Source: Puccinia triticina (lineage: Eukaryota; Basidiomycota; Pucciniomycetes; Pucciniales; Pucciniaceae). From it: a DNA stretch of 64,000 nucleotides. The stretch lies in the NCBI RefSeq assembly GCF_026914185.1, contig NC_070563.1:744001-808000 (forward strand), in the 5' to 3' direction. The notes beneath the pieces were generated by a model. The model saw only the letters and a program-made list of their open reading frames with translations, made no database searches and was not told the origin of the DNA. Position 1 is the stretch's first letter; each line of letters begins with the position of its first letter. The translations under genes and the position numbers were made by a program. Positions 11,316 to 22,772 of this stretch are shown in pieces.

Positions 11316-12778
11316 CTAATCACTCTCGTCCCCATCTGAATCTCCCAAACGAGAGGTGATAGTCTGATTGAGATTATAACACGCCAAGCGGAACTGATAT
11401 TCGAGAGCAAGAAACCAAGTCTTGAAGTTATTTTGAGCATCATAATTACGACCGTCCGAGTTAGCCGGTTTGAGGTGAAAAGCCAATCTAAGCAAAGCTT
11501 TTTCGAGGCAGGCCCAAGTCTGAAAGGTCACGCTTTTAAGGGACTTGATCCTTGGTTCAATGTCTCCATCGGGTTGATAGATTACACATAGAAGGCCCAG
11601 AATATGATCGATCTGCGTGTCAAATGAACGCATCTTATCACGCAGAGCATCGATTCCCTTCGAACAGATCCCGGCATTCAACATGAACGGTTTCTTGCCC
11701 GTCGGTTTAGATAGTTTGTCATAAAATATTCGAGCTAGTTTTATAATCGGGGTGGCCGATCGAGCCAGTTCAATGGCACGTGCCCTGTGAGCCTCGTTCA
11801 CCGCTCGATCATCTTCGCCGCCAGTCTGAGTACCTTCTGTACCCGGTCTCGAATACGTCTCATTGCTAATCTCGACTAAGGCGACCAGCATCCTATCCAC
11901 CTTCTTTGATGACACTCGCCACTCTTTTTGAAGCATGGCGAAGTCGGATAGGCTGATCCATCCAATTAGGTCATCTATTAGATCCTTGCAAGTGACAGAC
12001 ATCTCCACGATGTCTTTTCTCCAGTTTGATAGTCTTGCTTGATGTTTCGAGTCTTCACGATCCATGTCTTCATGTCCCCACATTACGATGTATAGACCAC
12101 AAATGCCTAATATTTCACATAGATGGTTTTGTATGATGGCTTTAGTTTTCCAAAGGAGGTGATTTAACCTGAATATTTTTAAATCTTTCAGGTGGTGGTC
12201 ATGCTCATCGGACGGCAGAGGAGATTCGAGGGCGATCTCCTCGACGGCGGATCTAGTCTCATGGAGGATACCATCGAGTTTTGATAAGATTGCGGCCGTT
12301 GACTCTGGGTTTGGACATGGATGTATCGGGTATTCGGAGAGATCTAGAGACTGTAAAAGAGCGACGAGCTGAGTTCTTATCGAAGGTAAAAGACTTGTTT
12401 GGAGGTCATTGACGAGCTCTGCTTTCTCATTGAGTCGATCGATTGTCAAATCCGTTTCAGAGCGGCAGAATACCTGATTCAAGGAGAATGCATATTTGCC
12501 ATTCAACTTGTCCAAGACCTTAATCACGGCACCTATGGATGATCAAAAGCTTCCGGGAATTAGCGATATGTAGCTCCGTTTTTTTTTTTTTTTTTTTTTT
12601 GCTTGTGCATCCTGTTCACATCGTCAAAATCATAAGAAGTCGTACCAATTGGGCCACTTAACGTCTCACTTTCCCTCGATTGCGAGCCGGACTCGCTTTT
12701 GTCCTCATCCTCGACTTCACTTTCCATGGCTTCGTCTGCCATGGTATCGCTCTCCGCGGGGACGCCAAGGCCGTCCAT
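11316..12778 (-). CDS. Paralog family member P1, function unknown (449 aa)
   Basis: Two exons: 12646-12778 and 11316-12532. The intron (12533-12645) is phase 1 and contains a 24-nt poly-T tract on the plus strand. Start taken at the first ATG in frame (12778); a second Met lies at 12742. Exon 1 is acidic and serine-rich. Exon 2 shows the family blocks: a DKLN segment just after the junction, SLLPSIRTQLVALLQSLD near residue 80, LKDLKIFRLNHLL, a WISLSDFAML segment, a short acidic linker (GGEDD), LARIFYDKLSKPTGKK, and the C-terminal TWFLALEYQFRLACYNLNQ. Predicted mostly helical; no signal peptide, membrane span or catalytic motif. I do not recognise the family; the gene model is supported by intron position shared with five paralogs in this window. 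Confidence 0.8.
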
Positions 12779-13642
12779 GTGAAGATGATGGGGAGTCAAT
12801 TACTTGATTGAAACAGTAATATGCCAAGTAGTCAACAAAATTAATACATCCAATCAAGAAATACAGTCAGAATGTCTACTTGATACCAATAATAATGTAT
12901 AAGTAAATACCTCGAAGACACGTGAAATAAAACCTTCACACACAGACAACAACGACGACGAATCAGCCTAAATAATGGAGTTGAAAATGAAAACACGAAT
13001 GTCAATAACTCTGAATTGAAAACGTTGTCGATATGTGATGCGAATCAACCACCTACCGGCCAGAAGCCTCCAGAAGCTGAATCTGGCTCCTCCTAAAGGC
13101 CCGAAGCCGACGACTGTTGCGGTTGAGTGTTTGGTTTGGTCGATTGGTCAACGAAGAATGATTGGCTTCGAGTATTTTCTTTGTTGGGTGGTTTTTGAGT
13201 GACGGTTGAAGCAATTAAGGAAGTGGCGAGCGCAGTCCGAGCCCCCAGCCGCTCAACATGCATACATCCAATAACTTTTGAATCGATGCATACATAAATA
13301 TTTATGTCTCGAGTCTACATTGGCCACATGCCCTCCAAGCACGACAACGACACAGCCACTCTGTGCCCAGAAGGAGTCTCTGACTTTTGCTCACAACACC
13401 TCACAGTGAATGCGATCTTCAAGCGATACACAACTCTTCTCGAGATTACTTATTTTTTCATGGGTGGAACTCGGGGCATGATGTAAGAGACAAAGATTTG
13501 TTGGGGGAAGATATGGAGAAAAGTGAAAAGCTGCATAGAAGGTGAGAATGATTCCCTATGATTGAATGGATAGACATCCTGTTGCCTGGGATTATGAAGG
13601 AGTGTGCAGAAAGCTCATACGGGTTTGTGGGGTATATATGGA
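12779..13642. other. Intergenic region between P1 and P2
   Basis: Upstream of P1 and downstream of P2. A 60-codon frame at 13304-13486 has no support. Presumably the P1 promoter, but no motif is distinctive enough to call. Confidence 0.5.
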
Positions 13643-15164
13643 TTAGTCGAAGACAGTTTCACGGAAGGAGTGTAGCCCCCAAGTGATTCTTGAAGCCGCA
13701 CCCCCGAGGTTTTGCCTGAGTTGGAAGAACCAGGTGTTGAACGGATTAGGAGCGAGCGGATCCACGTCGATGAGGTCTTCTTGATGGTCTAGGGGGACGA
13801 GGTGGAAGGCGAGGTGGAGCAAGCAGGTGTCGAAGGCGTCGGAGAGCGAGCTGCTCTTGCTCCCCAGCCGGGCGAGCTCCTCCTCGTCGAAGTCGTCCTG
13901 ATCGTAGATGGATAGCAGCAGCTTGACGAACTCGTTGAGGGGCTGGATCAGGTGTTCGAATCTGCTGACTAGCCTGACGAGCTCTTCCGAACTGATCCGC
14001 TCATCCAGCTTGAACGGGGCCTCGCTCGAGCGTGCCTTCCACAGCTCGCTGAAGAAGCTCAGTATCAGTTTGATCATTCGCATGGACTTCTTAGCTAGCT
14101 TGACCGTCGCCTGTCTCACGGGTATCTCCTCCGACTGGCCACTCGATGCGCTACTTCCAGAATAATTACTGTCAAACTCACTCCCATCTTCATCCTCATC
14201 TTCATCTTCACCTTCATCTTCCTTGTGGCTATTATCAACATCCCCTTTGGACATACTTCCCTCTTCCTGGTTGGGGTTTTTTGATTGAGATGGATAATCA
14301 TCAGATTCAGAACTATCTGAATCATCTAGGCCGTCTTTTTTTTTGGGTAGCGGGGGTAATGGGAGACCGATCCGTTGGATTAACTCAGCCTGATTGGAGC
14401 TGAGCAGGTCGATTTCCGGTTGAAGAAAGAATTGAAGGGCGCCCAAGTCATCTTCGAGTTCGAGCCATTTGATGAGATTGTCGATGGACTTGTGGGAGAG
14501 GGCGGTGAGGGAGATGATCTGTTTTCGATGTTCGGTCGCCTCTCGTTCCTCTAGTGGCGGGCGATCGCCAGATAAGTCGGGATTGCTTGCGGATTTCCCG
14601 GCCTCAAGAAGCAGTACGGATTGGTTGAACAATGGGCAGAGACGTGTTTCGATGAGCTGGGTAATGTCCTGTTGGAAATGATCGTATCGATAAACTTTGA
14701 GGATCCCGCAGTCGTGGTCTTCGAAGCGGGATGGTGCGGGGGGAGGGGAGAGAGAGACGGAGCGAGTTGCACAGATGAGTTGGTCGAGGGTGATTCCGAT
14801 CTTCTTGATGATATCTAGGGTAGCCGGCAGGGATCTTGGGTTAGGGACTCTTTCGAGATCGGCGATGTCTAGTGAGGCCAGCAGGTCGGCCAGCTGTTGG
14901 CGCAGACAGGGGAGGAGGCTCGTGGATTTCTCGACGAGCGCCGTCTTCCGCCTGGCGGATTCCTCGGGCGATATTCCTCCCTGGCTGTACTCGGCGGCCT
15001 TGTTGGCGTCCGTTCGGGTGAGATTGCCTGTCAAGCTGTTGAGTGCATCGACGACGACACCTGTGAATTGCGGCTTCAGTTTGTTTTATTCTTCGGGATG
15101 GTGCATATTTGCTGGGCTGCTTACCGATTGTCTGGGCTGCTCCTGGGCCGATTTCAAGGAGCAT
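13643..15164 (-). CDS. Paralog family member P2, function unknown (485 aa)
   Basis: Exon 1 is only 40 nt (15125-15164), then a 64-nt intron with donor GTAAGC and acceptor CACAG, then exon 2 (13643-15060). The phase-1 junction gives ..AQTIG-VVVDALNSLTG.., matching the same junction in the other members. Family blocks: SLLPCLRQQLADLLASLD, ILKVYRYDHFQQDITQL, SIDNLIKWLELEDDLGALQ, IKLILSFFSELWKA, and NTWFFQLRQNLGGA near the C-terminus. The central linker is longer and more acidic than in other members, with a near-continuous Asp/Glu run and a following Ser-rich patch. Divergent from YIPF6, 345 bp away. No function assigned. Confidence 0.85.
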
Positions 15165-15509
15165 TCCTAAATATTTGTGGAGTGGGTGAAGAGTCGACCG
15201 GATGGGCTGGCCGAGACACCCCTCGACGGGGCCGGCCCACTTCAAAGCCCGCCTGAAAAAAGACGGCGAGGGAGGGGGTGTACATAGTAAGGGTAAAGGG
15301 GGCCTACATACATTGCAGCGGCAACCCGCGAAGAAACGACGTCACAACTCACAGCTGGCACTCCACAACAGCAACCACCACAGGACCCGAGACACGCCCT
15401 TGTCATCACCACAAAGCTCACACATAAATAACTTCAAACGACGGAAGGCAGAAAACCCAGCTGACAGGACTGTTCGACCGACAATTCGAGCAAGCCTTCG
15501 AGTCGTTAA
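15165..15509. promoter_or_regulatory. Divergent promoter region, P2 / YIPF6
   Basis: 345 bp separate the start codons of two divergently transcribed genes, so both promoters and 5' leaders must lie here or overlap. No individual element identified. Confidence 0.5.
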
Positions 15510-16605
15510 ATGGCTGCTCAAGGATATGACATCCCATCACCCACACAGGCCGTGCTGACGGTGGAGCCGGACACAGACTCAGACGACGATCTGGTCGCGA
15601 TCCCGAAATCGGAAATCGACCAGTCCAGTCAGCCCTTAAACTCGGCATCAAACTCGACCCAGAAGGGGAAGAGCAAAGCTTACCCCCCGGCCGGCCCACC
15701 CAAGCCGGCGGTGTCCGGCCAGATCGGCAGTGCTTCATCTGCTGCGACCACAAACAACCGCCAATCGACCCGGAAAAACTTCGGTGGGATTATGACCGAG
15801 TCCAGATATGGCTCAGGTATCAACACGCTCGATGAGCCGATCAGTGAAACTATCGTCAGTCATCCTGTTTTTTTATATATCAGTAATAGTGTTTGAATTG
15901 CTAATTCGTGTGATTTTCCTACCACCACGCAGATGAGAGATCTCACAGCAATTGGCTCAAAGATGGTCTTGATTCTCTATCCTGCTGGCTCATCCAGTTC
16001 AAAAGCCTTACTTCGAGACTGGGATCTATGGGGGCCACTGGTAGCTTGTTTAGGACTTGCTGTAGTCCTCTCACTAAATGGTCAAGACCCTCAATTTCGC
16101 CTCTGACCTCCACCACCAATGTTTCGTATCCTAACTTTTGCGTGTCTTTGTCTATTGGTGAATCACAGCTCCACCCCAGCAATCTCTCTCAGTTTTTACT
16201 GGAGTCTTCGTCATCGTCTGGGTAGGATCTGTTATTGTAACACTAAACGCACGCTTATTGGGCGGTAGAGTTTCTTTATTTCAGTCCTTGTGTGTCTTGG
16301 GCTACTGTCTCTTCCCATTATTTGTTGCTGCCCTGATCGCCCTATTCATCCGTTGGTTACCGATCCGGGTGGTATTGAGCGTGTGTGGATGGGCTTGGAG
16401 TGTCTGGGGTGAGCTCATTGTCCTGTGGTTCTACCGATCTCCCCATCTTTCTGCTTAAATCGCATGTTTAACCTTCCCTTTCTCCCCGACAGCTGCCATG
16501 AATTTCTTCGGTGGTACCAGATTAGAAGACGGTAGAGCATTCCTGGCAGTCTATCCTCTCGGCCTATTTTATGCTGCCCTCGCGTGGATCACAATGTTGT
16601 CATAG
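15510..16605 (+). CDS. YIPF6/Yip4-family Golgi membrane protein (281 aa)
   Basis: Four exons: 15510-15854, 15933-16080, 16169-16408, 16493-16605; spliced length is an exact 282 codons. The N-terminal ~115 residues are polar and cytosolic. The family signature NTLDEPISETI then spans the first junction and is followed by MRDLTAIGSKM, LYP and LLRDWDLWGPLV. Five hydrophobic segments follow, with GVFVIVWVGSVIVTLN, LLGG and SLFQSLCVLGYCLFPL. The C-terminus reads AVYPLGLFYAALAWI. The family comprises integral membrane proteins of the Golgi/ER that interact with Ypt/Rab GTPases in vesicle traffic. The third exon's start was chosen because it restores the conserved SLNAPPQQSLSVFTGVF stretch. Identification is strong. 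Confidence 0.93.
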
Positions 16606-18032
16606 ACTACGTTTTTTACTCATCAAAAATGTCCGCGAGCCCGTAAAAGCATACTGTAAATCATCACGTCGTCATTTTCTTTTCTGGCGAAGTGCTTCAT
16701 CTTAGAAGGGGTTAATATTGATCGGGGTTTAGGTATCACGGCTCATACCACTTTCTTCACTGTCTTCTTGCTGAGTCATTGGCCCAAAATGAGTTTTGAA
16801 GGTATAAGACTAACCCTTTCTCAAATTGGTTGCAAGTGCAGTGTAAGGAAGAGATGCAATGGATGTCACCGACTTACGCTGCTTTCAAAATCAAGCTGGA
16901 AACACCTTGCTCATGCTACCTACCATCATTTGTATTTGATGGGAAAAGCACTTTCTGGAGGCGAATAGACTTCAGGAGTACACTCCAAACTTCCTGGCAA
17001 CCCGCGAGTTGGTGATTGTGGATGGTGACAAATTAAGCCCAAACCCCTTGTCACATTTGCACCGACGCTGGCGAAGTTGTCCCAGCTCCCGGTTCGTGGG
17101 TAATAAACTTGGGTGGCGAATGTCAGGGCATAAATCAGAAGCTCCCCGACGTGTTTTTCGGGCGACGATCCATGGTCATGCACGGGGATAAAAATCTGAG
17201 CTCCTGTTCAATCTAGAAATCTCATCATCCAAGCTGTTCAAGCATAACATGAATGCCTCAAGTGGCCCCAAGTTAACCCAATCGCTTCAAGTTAAAAGAG
17301 TGGCCAAATGTTGCTCGTTTGACACGACCTCCCAATTCTTTGATTCTCACTGAAGAAAGATCAGAAACTCACAAGATACTTACATAAAAAAAATACCGTC
17401 AACTCCAGTTGTACAAGCTCATCGTCCGTGACACTGTGACAGTGTGGTGTCGCACATCCTTAGGAGACCGCTCGTCCCGCCGGACGCTCCTGAGCATCAG
17501 CTCGTAGTGTGGCACCCTTCAAACTTCCAAGCATTACCGGTCGACTGGGTATACGCGCTTTTTCGCAGACTTCCCTCGCTTGCGTCGCACCGTCCGTCGA
17601 GTCATTCATGTGCAACAGGTTTCGGGTCCTTCGATTGCAATCCTGTGCGGAAATGTGAATTATTAACGTTATATTATATGAAATGTGAGGACACATGTGA
17701 ACAAAAAGCGTTTTCCGAAGAGTCGCATCCCACGTCTGATCAGTTTTTGTTATGTATTTACTTCAACCTGAGGGAAGTTCGAGTGGCGCAGTTGGCGAAC
17801 TCAACAAGACTCAACACCAGTCACCTCCGAGCTCCTCCGAGGAGGCCGCGTGAATTATGTTTCCAACTTTCCAGGCAGTTTCTAAAAGTGAGATGGCATT
17901 GGTAGTGAGGAGACTCGACATCCATCGCCTCCCACTGAAGAAACCCTCACAAACAACGACACACGAGCCACCCTCCTCGACATAAACCCACTGATCAGCC
18001 TCCCAAATACCTCAAGGATCCGGATTGCCAGC
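16606..18032. other. No gene recognised between YIPF6 and the membrane protein gene
   Basis: ORFs at 16768-17191 and 17444-17905 lack family similarity and splice-consistent extension; they are treated as chance. Regulatory content is not resolvable by eye. Confidence 0.4.
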
Positions 18033-19962
18033 ATGTATAACCCCGGCACGAGTCCCAGTCTCATTAATGACGAGATTCTCAGCAACCTTCCCCCCCATTC
18101 TAATCCTTTCGCCTTCATGAAGGACGCCCTTTCAAAGAACTTGGCTTTGCCGTTAACCAGGGGTTTCGTGGTTACGCTTTTGGCGTTTTTCGTGTTCCAT
18201 GTTTTGATTGCTGGATTATGCTTGTTAATGTTAATATTGCCCATCATTTCCCGGTCGAAGCGGTCTCAGTGGCTGTGGATGAAGTTATTTGTCAAGGACA
18301 AGTCCGGGGAACTTAGTTTGTTGACTTATTTTTCAGGGCGACTGTTTCTAAATACCTGGACTGAATCTCTTCGGGTGCTTTTTCTCTGCAGTTTATAGGG
18401 CTCCCTTATACTTCTTCAACAGCGGGGTTTTGGTAACAATTTGCCAGCTGTGCAATTCTGTCATTTCTCAAGCATTCATATGGTGTCAGATCAAGCTCAC
18501 AGGGCCATTCGATTACTACAGATCCGACCAAATGCTAGCTTTGTCAGTATTCTTTTCTGCGGTTGAATAATTGTCTTATTTCGCAATTTCTAACGCCGGT
18601 CTCCATTGCCTGTGATACATGTCAGGCTGGGCGTTATGTATGTTTTTGAATGTGTGGGGTATTGCAGTTTGTCCCACTGTTTTTTTGTGACAGCGTAAGT
18701 CTGTTTTGCATCATAACCTGGCGGGGTTTAACGTAGAAGTCGGTCTGAGTTATTTTGTGCCCTCGTATCCTGTAGTTACTATGGTCGTAAAGTCCATGGA
18801 AATCCATCAAGAAGAAGAATCAGATGCATTTCACCTCCCATACTAATCAACATGGTGTCTATCTGCTTCCCACTCCTCACTATCGCCACAATCATGGGTA
18901 CCATCATCCGTCTGCTTCTTATTCATCGTGGTTTCGCCAATAAGATAACCAACCTTTTGGAAAATCTAAGCCAAGCCTCTGGGATATGGGAACAATTGCA
19001 TCACAAGTCGGTGTTTTTATCTTCAGAGAAGACGATGCTGCTCGCAAATGGGATGTCTTGGCACAACTCACAAATAGAGGAGCTGGAAATAGGGGCTCAT
19101 CAACATCTGGACACTGTCATTCGCTATTTCCAAATCTTCTCATGCACGGTCTCGTCGTTCCTGTGTGTATGCTGCCTGGTATGTAAGCGTGTCTCTCACC
19201 ACAAACATATCCCACTTATGAGGCAACCTACGAACTCCAAATTCTCTCCAGCTTTTCGTGTTTTCGTTTTGGAAACTACTGCGAACTAACCTACGAGAGG
19301 CAAAAAAACCAAAAATCGTGCTCACTGTCGCCATCAACTTGCCAGATGATGAGAACCAATGCGATGAAAATAGCAGCCACTGCCAGACCACGATGAGCAG
19401 CGTGAATCACATTCCCTCGAGTTTCGCCTTATCAAATCGCCAGCTTTGTGAGTTAAAAAATGCCTCCAAGATTGAATTCATCATTTTTGGACGGATGATC
19501 AGGGGGAATCTTAATCACTGAGCACATAGTATGAACTGACGCCCTTCGTCTTTGCTGATGTTGTATACTTTATCCTCAGCCTCTTTGACAATCAGATCAC
19601 TGTTGATGTTTTTATCAATGTTGATTGCCATCGGCTTATTATTGATCTTGGCCATCAAACCGACCAATGTTCTCCTGAAGTAAGCATGTCTAGATTCCCT
19701 CTTGGTCTAAATATCAGCGGGCTAACAAAGGAGTTTGGAAAGCCCTTACTGGCGAGGATATATGACATGGCTATCAACCGCTGGAAACACATTTTCTGCA
19801 ATTTGTATTGTATGGCAGTCTGTGGGTCTACTTTTCAATTCCTTTGGGTTTGAATCTGATGTGATTGACGCTCTTGTTGTCGTTGCTGTAGTGGAGGTTA
19901 TTTATCGATCAATCCAAGACGAATGGTGCAGAATCACAAACTATCCTTATTTCAAAGGATGA
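18033..19962 (+). CDS. Probable seven-transmembrane protein, multi-exon (partial model)
   Basis: Confident exons: 18033-18315, 18392 to ~18536, 18626-18694 and 18776 to ~18950. They encode a polar N-terminus then strongly hydrophobic segments: LLAFFVFHVLIAGLCLLMLI (TM1), NSGVLVTICQLCNSVISQAF (TM2), GVMYVFECVGYCSLSHCFF (TM3), and SICFPLLTIATIMGTIIRLL (TM4). Further downstream LMHGLVVPVCMLPG, LLMFLSMLIAIGLLLILA and FSAICIVWQSVGLLF look like TM5-TM7, separated by additional introns I could not place exactly. The topology suggests a seven-helix receptor-like protein, but no rhodopsin, pheromone-receptor (STE3) or nutrient-receptor motif is evident. The frame change near 18950-18990 needs either an unusual splice or indicates decay. 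Confidence 0.5.
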
Positions 19963-20628
19963 CATGAACTCGCGCAGTACACGGTCTGAAACGATTCCCC
20001 TTCGTGATCCCGAAAACAAAACCTAATACAGATGTAGAGCAGCATCATGGTAACAATAATAGGATTACTAGGTTAAATTTGAAGTTTTTAATTCCATTCT
20101 GGGTGACCTGAAATATAGTCAGACATTGCATATCTACGAAGTTGAACCCCCTCACAAGAACATTGATTCGTATCTTCAGTTTTCACATTTTTTCCGTTCA
20201 TTGATTGTTGATAATGTTCCATCTTGGGATGTCTTCCTGATCTGTTTGAGTGTCTTCGTTGTTCTTGTTTTTAGTGTTGATAATATTTGTATCTCCTAAA
20301 TCTCAGTTTTGTGATTGTTAGTTTAACTTTGGGTGTGATCGTGTTCTCAGTTCAAGTCTTGATCTTAAAAATAATTGCCAGGTTCTACATCATGTTCTTG
20401 ACCTCTCAATCAAATTCAGTGATAGAGTTTCCTGGTCCGAGAGGCCCAGACGCGGCGCCTTGATTTGCTGGAAATCCATCACCAAAGAGTCCAGACGAGG
20501 AGAGGAGCTCAGTGGAAGCACCCGATTTCTCGCAAGCAAGCCCCCCGTGCGCAACACCCGATATGTAGCTTACATAATCAGTTTTGTTTTCTTGAGGTGC
20601 CAGCTGAAATTTTCGTGGCCGCAACATC
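19963..20628. other. Intergenic, upstream of P3
   Basis: No gene recognised. Short frames at 20406-20665 are chance overlaps of the P3 leader region. Confidence 0.4.
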
Positions 20629-22000
20629 ATGGTGGAGCCTCAAGAAATATCGGTTGCGAGCTTAATCCAGTCATTCAAGTCACTCCAAACGTCCGAAGAC
20701 GACCGGAGCCTGTCAACCCAAAGGAGTGAGTGCTCAAATCACAAAAAGTAAAAATAAAATAGAAAAACGTATCGCCGACTCCTCTTACATTTCTGGTTTA
20801 GGTTTGGTCGTCCAGGCGTTCAAGAGTTTGATAGCCCAATGTCCTTCGATCTGTTTCCAGCCGTGTTCATCGACTCATGAGGAAAACCTGCCCACGTTAT
20901 TCCAGCAAGTCGAGTTGCGAACAGAGCTCTGGAACCGGCTCAAATCGGGCCTGCTACCTTCCTTACGACATCGGATCACCGCGCTCTCACTATCACTAGA
21001 TCCATGCGACCTACGCAAAGACCCTGCCGGAAAACTCAAGCAAGTTCTCGAAATCCTCAGCGAATTGGAGCAGACCTTGGTCCAGGTCAAAGCCTCTATC
21101 GCGACCATCGCCCCCGTTTTAAAGCCATCAGCCGTGTCCGATGACGCCCACTTGAAACATCTGAAGGCGTTCAGATGTGGCCGAGTTCGGCTCACAGTGG
21201 AAACTCTGGTCAGGGTGCTCTCCGAACTCTTTCAGAGCTGTGTGAGATTTACAGAGAACCTGGGAGACGCGCCGGGTCAGGAAGCTGGCTGCAGAGACGA
21301 AGTGCTTTCTGTCACATCGATGGTGTGGAGCTCGATCGATAGGACGATCGAATGGTTCGATCGATCCGAGTTCAGCCTCCTCCAGGAACAATGGGAATCC
21401 GAAGTCGGCTTGGTGGACGACGCCCTGGATGAATTGACTGAGCTGATCAATCGAACCGGCCCGGAAGAAGCCAATAAATCGGGGGCAGACTCTTCAAGTG
21501 AAGACGACGACGACGATTACTTCCGGGATTCCGACTCTCCTCCGAGTGAACAGGTCCTTCAACTCGCTCGATCGACCCTACAGATCATCAAACTCGCCCG
21601 ATTGTTTCTCAACAAACTCTCCAAAACAACGGTCAGGAAGGAAGCCTGCAGGATGGTTACGGAGATGAGTTCTTCTCAGCTGGAGTCGTTACTGTCATCG
21701 ACGCGCTCGATCTCGCGGAACATCGATGAGATCGTGTGCACCTTGGGGGATGCTGATGAGCACGACCAAGCTTTCACGACGGACTTTCTGATCGAATTCG
21801 GCCAGAATCTTTCCGAGTCTTTCGAGCAGATCCAGCGGGCCTTGGAGCGCTACCTTATCCCCTTGATCGCAGAAGACACCCCGTCTGCGTCTTCTAAAGT
21901 AACCTCTCAGACTTGGTTTGCTGAATGGAACAAGCACTTCCTCTCGGCTACTCAAAACTATACCCAGAATGTCAATTCATTCCAACGAAATGCCTCTTGA
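20629..22000 (+). CDS. Paralog family member P3, function unknown (431 aa)
   Basis: Exon 1 is 20629-20725, starting MVEPQEISVASLIQSFKSL. A 76-nt phase-1 intron with donor GTGAGT follows, then exon 2 20802-22000 beginning LVVQAFKSLIAQ. Family blocks: GLLPSLRHRITALSLSLD, LKHLKAFRCGRV, SIDRTIEWFDRSEFSLLQEQW, acidic linker SSSEDDDDDYF, IKLARLFLNKLSK, and TWFAEWNKHFLSATQNYTQN close to the end. Exon 1 of P3, P4 and P5 share an xLxxSFxxxxT pattern. Helical throughout; no membrane span. Start chosen because the upstream exon supplies the only ATG that splices in phase. Next gene downstream is the serine dehydratase on the same strand, 772 bp away. Confidence 0.85.
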
Positions 22001-22772
22001 TCCTTCTTTTCGTGCCTTTACCATCACCTGGAATATAGGAAATCTCTCGTAATAGTACGATCATTGGAGATACCAATCTTGGGACTTAATCCCCATACCA
22101 TTGGCTCTTAAACATCGCCAGCGATGAATGTGTCGGCTCGCTCCAATCTACGAGAGCCCTGGGGATGTCTGTTTTGTATAGACCAAGGCACTGAAGGTTG
22201 AAAAAAACAATCTTGACCAGCAGGTTGTACATGCTCCAAGTGACTTTGCCACACAAAAGTCTCTCCTGCATGCCAGCGGCAGATTCTCGATGGTATGGGG
22301 CGAGGGCACTGATGAGCAGTTTGCTTCCGCTACATTGGTCGAGCTGTTGGCTTGGTTGGACTGGTCCTAGTGGAATATGTACTGAAGTGGGTGTTTGAGG
22401 TTCAAGCAGGGTTTACGCAGAGTGTTGTTCTTCTGCGTGATGATGAGGCTCGATTTTGAGCTGCAAAGTGCTGCCAGGCTGTCCATGGCTGCAGCTGAGC
22501 AGCTGACAGCCCGACAGGCCACCCAGACATGCCGGCGGAGACCAGGAGAGCAGGAGACCGGCCTCCGGAGCACACTCCGCTCAGCCCGATGGCACCACCT
22601 CCTTATCTTTAAGAGATAAGAAAATCAACCAGCTGGTCAGAGTACTCCCCCTCAGAGTTTCACAACGTCTTCCTATCTAATCGGACTTCTGCTTGCCGGA
22701 CCTCCAGGGACGGACGCCCCACCCAGAAATCAAGGCCATCCACTCCGGCAGACCTCTCCCACCTTGGAAAAA
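22001..22772. other. Intergenic, upstream of the serine dehydratase
   Basis: No gene recognised; contains the presumptive promoter and leader of the downstream gene. Several short frames contradict each other. Confidence 0.45.

Noticed and set aside
11126..11359. 77-codon plus frame overlapping the 3' end of P1
   Set aside because: Overlaps a better-supported gene on the other strand and has no recognisable content.
17775..17830. tRNA-like AGTGGCGCAGTTGGC
   Set aside because: Only a D-arm-like stretch; the rest of the cloverleaf is absent.
17444..17905. 153-codon plus frame
   Set aside because: Arg/Pro/Ser-rich with no domain, contradicted by a minus frame of similar quality, and no splice-consistent neighbours.
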